This document shows, one piece after another, positions 14,060 through 18,127 of a DNA stretch of 18,127 nt. Position 1 is the first letter of the stretch, and every line of letters begins with the position of its first letter. The translations under genes and the position numbers were made by a program. Origin of the DNA: an uncultured Clostridia bacterium (GTDB lineage Bacteria; Bacillota; Clostridia; Lachnospirales; Lachnospiraceae); contig CAMODY010000016.1 of the NCBI GenBank assembly GCA_946611595.1, forward strand, positions 1-18,127. Reading direction: 5' to 3'. The notes under the pieces were generated by a model. It searched no databases and was not told the DNA's origin. It saw only the letters and a program-made list of their open reading frames with translations.

Positions 14060-15565
14060 ATGGCAACTTATATCAAAGAGACTTCCCATACTTTTAACGA
14101 ATATTTACTTGTGCCGGGATATTCATCAAGCGAGTGTTTTCCGGCAAATGTCAGCCTGAAAACTCCACTGGTGAAATATAAAAAAGGTGAAGAACCGGCA
14201 ATCAGTCTGAACATACCGTTGGTTTCCGCAATCATGCAGGCGGTATCCAACGATACAATGGCTGTCGCACTTGCAACAGCTGGCGGCGTTTCCTTTATTT
14301 ATGGATCCCAGACGATCGAAGAAGAAGCGGCTATGGTAAAAAGAGCCAAAGACCATAAAGCCGGATTCGTTCTCAGTGATTCAAATGTAAGCCCTGATAA
14401 CACAATGGCAGATGTTATTGCCTTAAAAGAAAAAACAGGACATTCCACCGTTGCTGTTACAGACGATGGAACAGCTGAGGGCAAACTGGTTGGTATTGTA
14501 ACCAGCAGAGACTACCGCGTAAGCCGCATGGATCCGGACACCAAGGTTTCTACTTTTATGACACCGTTCGACAAACTGATCTATGCAAAAGAAGGTGTAA
14601 CCTTAAGCGAAGCCAATGATATTATCTGGGATCATAAACTGAATGCACTCCCGATCGTCAATGATAAAGGACAGCTGAACTCCTTCGTATTCCGCAAGGA
14701 CTATGAGTCCCATAAATCCAATCCGGATGAACTCTTAGATGCAGACAAGCGTTATGTAGTTGGTGCCGGCATCAACACAAGAGATTATGAAGAAAGAGTT
14801 CCGGCACTGATCGAAGCCGGAGCGGATGTTCTGTGCATTGACTCTTCCGAAGGCTTTTCTGAGTGGCAGAAGAGAACTTTGGAGTGGATCCGTGATAAAT
14901 ACGGCGATAGCGTAAAAGTAGGTGCCGGAAACGTTGTAGATGAGGATGGCTTCCGCTTCCTTGCAGAGTGCGGCGCAGACTTTGTAAAAGTCGGTATCGG
15001 CGGCGGCTCTATCTGTATCACCCGAGAGACCAAAGGTATCGGTCGCGGACAGGCTACTGCTCTGATCGATGTCTGCAATGCAAGAAATAAATACTTTGAA
15101 GAGACAGGAATTTATGTTCCGGTCTGCTCAGATGGCGGTATCGTATTTGACCATCACCTCACCTTAGCCCTTGCAATGGGTGCAGACTTCATCATGCTTG
15201 GACGCTACTTTGCAAGATTTGATGAGAGCCCGTCCAACAAAGTCAACATCAACGGTACCTACTACAAAGAGTACTGGGGTGAAGGTTCTGCAAGAGCAAG
15301 AAACTGGCAGAGATATGACCTTGGAGGCGATAAAAAACTTTCTTTCGAAGAAGGCGTTGATTCTTATGTACCATATGCAGGTTCTTTAAAAGATAACGTT
15401 GCTTTATCCCTGAGCAAAGTAAAATCTACAATGTGCAACTGTGGAGCGCTTACGATTCCGGAGCTTCAGAAAAAAGCAAAACTGACTTTAGTTTCTGCAA
15501 CAAGTATTGTAGAAGGTGGCGCGCATGACGTCATCCAGAAAGACAGCAGTACAGGAATTAAATAA
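14060..15565 (+). CDS. guaB: IMP dehydrogenase, Tritrichomonas-like type
   Basis: Oxidises IMP to XMP with NAD, the first committed step of GMP synthesis. The 501-residue protein is a TIM barrel interrupted by a pair of CBS domains (about 95-220, including DDGTAEGKLVGIVTSRDYR). Catalytic Cys319 lies in GIGGGSICITR and the flap dyad is Arg418-Tyr419 in NWQRYD. Both fall at the published numbering of the T. foetus enzyme, and its N terminus (HTFNEYLLVPG) and C terminus (CNCGALTIPELQ, SIVEGGAHDVI) match my memory of that protein. The typical GuaB of Bacillus and E. coli is shorter (about 488) and differs in these segments. AGGAGG (14048-14053) lies 6 nt before the ATG. The gene is monocistronic, with its own promoter, leader and terminator. 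Confidence 0.93.
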   Translation: MATYIKETSHTFNEYLLVPGYSSSECFPANVSLKTPLVKYKKGEEPAISLNIPLVSAIMQAVSNDTMAVALATAGGVSFIYGSQTIEEEAAMVKRAKDHKAGFVLSDSNVSPDNTMADVIALKEKTGHSTVAVTDDGTAEGKLVGIVTSRDYRVSRMDPDTKVSTFMTPFDKLIYAKEGVTLSEANDIIWDHKLNALPIVNDKGQLNSFVFRKDYESHKSNPDELLDADKRYVVGAGINTRDYEERVPALIEAGADVLCIDSSEGFSEWQKRTLEWIRDKYGDSVKVGAGNVVDEDGFRFLAECGADFVKVGIGGGSICITRETKGIGRGQATALIDVCNARNKYFEETGIYVPVCSDGGIVFDHHLTLALAMGADFIMLGRYFARFDESPSNKVNINGTYYKEYWGEGSARARNWQRYDLGGDKKLSFEEGVDSYVPYAGSLKDNVALSLSKVKSTMCNCGALTIPELQKKAKLTLVSATSIVEGGAHDVIQKDSSTGIK

Positions 15566-15594
15566 TCTTTTCTTGTAGTAAAAAAATAGTAAAT

Positions 15595-15626
15595 GGCGTC
15601 TGTATGATTACAGGCGCCTATTTTTT
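15595..15626 (+). terminator. Intrinsic terminator after the IMP dehydrogenase gene
   Basis: A 10-bp stem GGCGTCTGTA (15595-15604) / TACAGGCGCC (15609-15618) with one T-G pair and a TGAT loop, then TATTTTTT. An A-rich stretch upstream could let it work in both directions. It separates guaB from the lipoprotein/radical SAM pair. Confidence 0.9.
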
Positions 15627-15649
15627 ATCTATTCAAAAAACGGAATGTG

Positions 15650-15658
15650 TGCTATAAA
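15650..15658 (+). promoter_or_regulatory. Candidate extended -10 promoter of the lipoprotein/radical SAM operon
   Basis: TGC-TATAAA is an extended -10 sequence about 55 nt upstream of the lipoprotein start and just after the guaB terminator. The -35 region (around TATTCA, 15630) is poor, as is common with extended -10 promoters. Confidence 0.45.
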
Positions 15659-15696
15659 GAAGTTGGAAACGAGTTGACCTCCAAAACATATAAACG

Positions 15697-15703
15697 AAGA
15701 GGG
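15697..15703 (+). promoter_or_regulatory. Ribosome binding site fixing the VYGPP lipoprotein start
   Basis: AAGAGGG lies 9 nt before ATG 15713. The frame is open back to a TTG at 15647, but only the ATG gives a proper lipoprotein signal peptide. Confidence 0.7.
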
Positions 15704-15712
15704 CAATCAATT

Positions 15713-16045
15713 ATGAAGAAACTAGGGAAAAAATTAATTGCGGGCACAGCATTTGCGGTTGCTGCAGCTGCGACAGCTGGCTGTGGTTCCGGACCGCCGT
15801 CTGTCTATGGGCCACCCGAGTATTTTGAACAAGAATCTGAATCCACTGTGCCGGAGGAAACTACTATAAATAATAATTTTAATCCTGGGGGAGAAATTCC
15901 AGAAGCAGTTTATGGACCACCGGAATGGTTTGAGCCATCTTCTGAGAATTTAGAGGGAGTATATGGCCCTCCGTCTTATGATCCGTCAACGAATATTCCG
16001 GAAGATGTTTATGGACCGCCGGAGTATTTTGAAAATCAGAACTAA
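15713..16045 (+). CDS. Repeat lipoprotein with four VYGPP motifs, candidate radical-SAM substrate
   Basis: A 110-residue protein. The signal peptide has a basic start (MKKLGKK), an alanine-rich core, and lipobox TAGC with the lipidated Cys at residue 24. The mature part is only about 87 residues, acidic, with no other cysteine and no globular domain. It carries four units: VYGPPEYFE (31-39), VYGPPEWFE (66-74), VYGPPSYD (83-90) and VYGPPEYFE (99-107). Units 2 and 4 are preceded by IPEA/IPED. The units use different synonymous codons. A radical SAM/SPASM gene starts 2 nt after the stop. It is probably exported, membrane-anchored and modified on its aromatic/proline repeats (inference). It recalls rSAM-associated lipoproteins that have a YGxP motif after the lipid cysteine. 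Confidence 0.8.
   Translation: MKKLGKKLIAGTAFAVAAAATAGCGSGPPSVYGPPEYFEQESESTVPEETTINNNFNPGGEIPEAVYGPPEWFEPSSENLEGVYGPPSYDPSTNIPEDVYGPPEYFENQN
15803..16033 (+). repeat. Four degenerate VYGPP[ES][YW] coding repeats
   Basis: Units at 15803-15829, 15908-15934, 15959-15982 and 16007-16033. Spacing shrinks from 105 to 51 to 48 nt between unit starts. Val, Gly and Pro codons vary among units (Gly as GGG, GGA, GGC, GGA) while the peptide stays the same, except that unit 3 has SYD in place of EYF. The amino-acid motif rather than the DNA is conserved. Confidence 0.9.
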
Positions 16046-16047
16046 TT

Positions 16048-17151
16048 ATGAATCGAAATGAACTTGACCTTGTTCAAATAAAGAAAGATCATTTAAAGCT
16101 GCTTGCAGATTATCGCAGGCAGCTTTATCAACATCCGATCTTAAAGTATCTGTTTTTAGAACTGACTTTAAGATGTAATGAACGCTGTCTTCATTGCGGC
16201 TCTTCCTGCGGAGATGTTCCGAGCAATGAGCTTTCTTTTACGCAGTATCAAAAAATACTTGACGATGTAAAGAAAGACTTTGATCTTAAAAGCTTCCAGC
16301 TCTGTATTACCGGCGGCGAGCCTCTTTTAAGGAAAGACTTTTTCGATATCATGGGCTATGCCAATGAGCTGGGCTATAACTGGGGCATGACAAGCAACGC
16401 TACTTTGATCGATAAAGAAGCCGCACATAAACTAAAGGAATGCGGCATGAAGACGATTTCTGTCAGCATTGATGGTTTAAAAGAATCCCATGATGCCTTC
16501 CGCCGCACACCGGGTGGATATGACAAAGCGATGCGCGGAATCAATGCTTTGATCGAGGAAGGTGGTTTTAAAGCCATTCAGGTTACGACGGTTTTAAATC
16601 ATTCGAATATGAATGAGCTCGATGCTTTATATGAGATCTTCTGCGACATGGATATCGATTCCTGGAGAGTGATCGGAATTGAGCCGATGGGCAGAGCACT
16701 TCAATACCCGGAACTTTTGATGACGGCAGAAGACTATCGCAGGCTCTTTGATTTTATCCGCGAAAAGAGAATGGAGGATATGCCTGTCACTTATGGCTGC
16801 AGCCATTTTCTTGGATACCAGTTTGAACGGGAAGTCAGGGATCACTATTTTATCTGTAACGCCGGAATCTATACGGCTAGCATTCTCTGTAATGGAGATA
16901 TCTGTGGCTGCTTAGATATTGAACGCAGGCCGGAAATGATACAGGGAAATATTCTGACGGATCATCTAAAGGACGTTTGGGAAAACAGGTTTGAGTTTTT
17001 CCGCAAGGGCTTAGATGAGATGAGCGAAGAGTGCAGCGCTTGTGAGCACAAGGACTTTTGCGCCGGCGGCGCCAGACACAGCTTCGACTATGATAATTGC
17101 CGCCAAAGGATGTGCTTTAAAGATACGTCTGTATTTGACTGTGATTATTAA
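16048..17151 (+). CDS. Radical SAM/SPASM domain protein, putative peptide maturase
   Basis: A 367-residue cytoplasmic enzyme. The radical SAM core has Cys43, Cys47 and Cys50 (CNERCLHC), which bind the SAM-coordinating [4Fe-4S] cluster, and CITGGEP, the GGEP motif that contacts SAM. The C-terminal SPASM region (about 250-360) carries Cys251, 270, 281, 286, 288, 329, 332, 338, 351 and 356, including CNGDICGC and CSACEHKDFC, enough for auxiliary clusters. The usual final CxGGC is changed to CAGGARH. SPASM enzymes modify ribosomal peptides or protein side chains (family knowledge). The gene starts 2 nt after the VYGPP lipoprotein with no good ribosome site of its own. That suggests coupled translation at a lower level than the protein before it, as expected for an enzyme and its substrate. 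The reaction is unknown. Confidence 0.88.
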   Translation: MNRNELDLVQIKKDHLKLLADYRRQLYQHPILKYLFLELTLRCNERCLHCGSSCGDVPSNELSFTQYQKILDDVKKDFDLKSFQLCITGGEPLLRKDFFDIMGYANELGYNWGMTSNATLIDKEAAHKLKECGMKTISVSIDGLKESHDAFRRTPGGYDKAMRGINALIEEGGFKAIQVTTVLNHSNMNELDALYEIFCDMDIDSWRVIGIEPMGRALQYPELLMTAEDYRRLFDFIREKRMEDMPVTYGCSHFLGYQFEREVRDHYFICNAGIYTASILCNGDICGCLDIERRPEMIQGNILTDHLKDVWENRFEFFRKGLDEMSEECSACEHKDFCAGGARHSFDYDNCRQRMCFKDTSVFDCDY

Positions 17152-17186
17152 ATATGTTATAACTCTTAAGGCTTTTTAACGTCTAA

Positions 17187-17218
17187 TTGCACAATTAAAG
17201 CTTGAATCATTAGTGCAA
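17187..17218. promoter_or_regulatory. Imperfect palindrome upstream of the MATE gene
   Basis: TTGCAC (17187-17192) and GTGCAA (17213-17218) are exact inverted repeats 20 nt apart, with partial symmetry inside. A weak promoter, TTGAAT (17202-17207) with TACAAT (17223-17228) and a 15-nt spacer, overlaps the right half. This is the layout of a repressor operator, but the sequence alone does not prove it. Confidence 0.3.
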
Positions 17219-17250
17219 AACTTACAATCAACGACTCGAAGGATTTATAT

Positions 17251-18127
17251 ATGAACCAGAACATGATTACGGGCAAACCGGCCAGAACTCTGATCGCGTT
17301 TGTCCTTCCTATGATATTAGGAAACTTATTTCAACAATTTTATTCTCTTGCGGATTCCATCATCGTTGGAAGAACGCTTGGTCAGGATGCCTTAGCCGCT
17401 GTCGGAAGTACGGCTGCTATCGTCATGGTATATGTCGCGATTGCAAATGGCCTGGCTATTGGCTGCTCTGTTGTTATTTCGCAGCTTTTCGGATCCGGTG
17501 ATTACGTGAAGATGAAAACTTCATTTAACACAGCTTTTATGACCTTTATCGGATTAAGCGTGCTTGCACTGATCATTGGATTTTCTACAGGAAATGCCAT
17601 CGTCTCTCTTACCGGAATTCCGGAGAATATCGTGGCAGATGCAAAATCCTATTACTATATCTATGCTTTGGGATTTCCGGGACTCTTCTTCTATAATGTT
17701 TCGAACTCCGGATTTAATGCCCTCGGAAAGAGCCGGATGCCCCTGTTCTTTCTGATCATTTCATCGGTTCTCAATATCGGACTTGATCTCCTGTTCATTT
17801 TAGTATTCCATTGGGGCGTCGCAGGAGCTGCGATTGCAACAACGATCTCACAGTATTTAGCAGCGATCGTAGCCTTTATTTCTCTGCTTCACTATATTAA
17901 AAAGCATTTTAAAACAGAGCAGAAACCGAAGCTTTTTGACAGCAGGATATTGAAGACGATTGCAAAAGTCGGAGTGCCATCAATGATCACCTCATCTGTC
18001 GTTTCGATTGGTTTTGTCGCTCTTCAGTCTCTGGTCAACAGCTTTGGTACAGATGCTATGGCAGCTTATGCTGCAGCAGTTAAGATCGACGGAATCGCCA
18101 TTGTTCCAATGGTGCAGATTGGAAATG
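17251..18127 (+). CDS. MATE family efflux transporter (partial, runs off the window)
   Basis: Open from ATG 17251 to the window end: 292 complete codons, about two thirds of a typical 450-residue MATE protein. The N terminus MITGKPARTLIAFVLPMILGN, followed by LFQQFYSLADSIIVGR, is characteristic of the MATE family. Several hydrophobic transmembrane segments follow, with LFGSGDY and the ALGKSRMP loop. Such proteins exchange Na+ or H+ for drugs, metabolites or peptides. GAAGGA (17238-17243) lies 7 nt before the start. It is 99 nt after the radical SAM gene on the same strand, with a possible promoter of its own, so a link to that system is possible but unproven. The substrate is unknown. Confidence 0.9.
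   Translation, partial: MNQNMITGKPARTLIAFVLPMILGNLFQQFYSLADSIIVGRTLGQDALAAVGSTAAIVMVYVAIANGLAIGCSVVISQLFGSGDYVKMKTSFNTAFMTFIGLSVLALIIGFSTGNAIVSLTGIPENIVADAKSYYYIYALGFPGLFFYNVSNSGFNALGKSRMPLFFLIISSVLNIGLDLLFILVFHWGVAGAAIATTISQYLAAIVAFISLLHYIKKHFKTEQKPKLFDSRILKTIAKVGVPSMITSSVVSIGFVALQSLVNSFGTDAMAAYAAAVKIDGIAIVPMVQIGN

Noticed and set aside
15647..15712. 22-residue N-terminal extension of the VYGPP lipoprotein from a TTG
   Set aside because: The extension is hydrophilic and would bury the signal peptide; ATG 15713 has a ribosome site and a correct lipoprotein leader.
16048..17151. Anaerobic sulfatase maturase or heme/PQQ-type SPASM protein
   Set aside because: No sulfatase, PQQ or heme genes nearby; the adjacent repeat lipoprotein is a better substrate candidate, and the changed CAGGARH end differs from the usual CxGGC. 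It cannot be fully excluded without a database search.

Overview
The window comes from a Gram-positive anaerobe of the Clostridia, most likely a Lachnospiraceae-type gut or rumen bacterium. The grounds are the moderate GC content (mid-40s by eye), the AAGGAGG-like ribosome sites, the intrinsic terminators, the Firmicutes-type ilv/leu gene set, ammonia-dependent AsnA, and lipoprotein signal peptides of the Firmicutes type. The species cannot be fixed from the sequence.

Positions 1-9133 hold branched-chain amino acid synthesis on the + strand: ilvD, leuA, leuC, leuD and leuB in tight succession, an AT-rich spacer, ilvE, ilvA, and a small DUF1294 membrane protein. The ilvD start lies at the window edge, so the operon promoter and any ilvB/ilvN/ilvC genes are outside. 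Together these genes cover the dehydratase step shared by valine, isoleucine and leucine, the four leucine-specific activities, the final transamination, and threonine deamination for isoleucine.

Positions 9134-11416 are an accessory stretch. A convergent terminator region is bracketed by two inverted copies of a short palindromic repeat, and a third copy lies at 11366. asnA is on the minus strand with a strongly structured leader of about 120 nt. A divergent lipoprotein of unknown function follows. Positions 11417-13839 carry a two-gene unit: a circularly permuted ATP-grasp-like protein and a D-2-hydroxyacid dehydrogenase. Then comes an IMP dehydrogenase that appears collinear with the Tritrichomonas foetus enzyme, preceded by its own leader with a 10-codon ORF and a hairpin.

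The most interesting locus is at 15650-17151. A 110-residue lipoprotein with four VYGPP repeats is followed 2 nt later by a radical SAM/SPASM enzyme. This has the layout of a precursor and its modifying enzyme, and it resembles the rSAM/lipoprotein pairs proposed in Bacteroidetes. A MATE-family transporter, cut by the window end, follows. I found no tRNA, rRNA, CRISPR array, transposase or phage gene, and no gene-free stretch longer than 300 bases.
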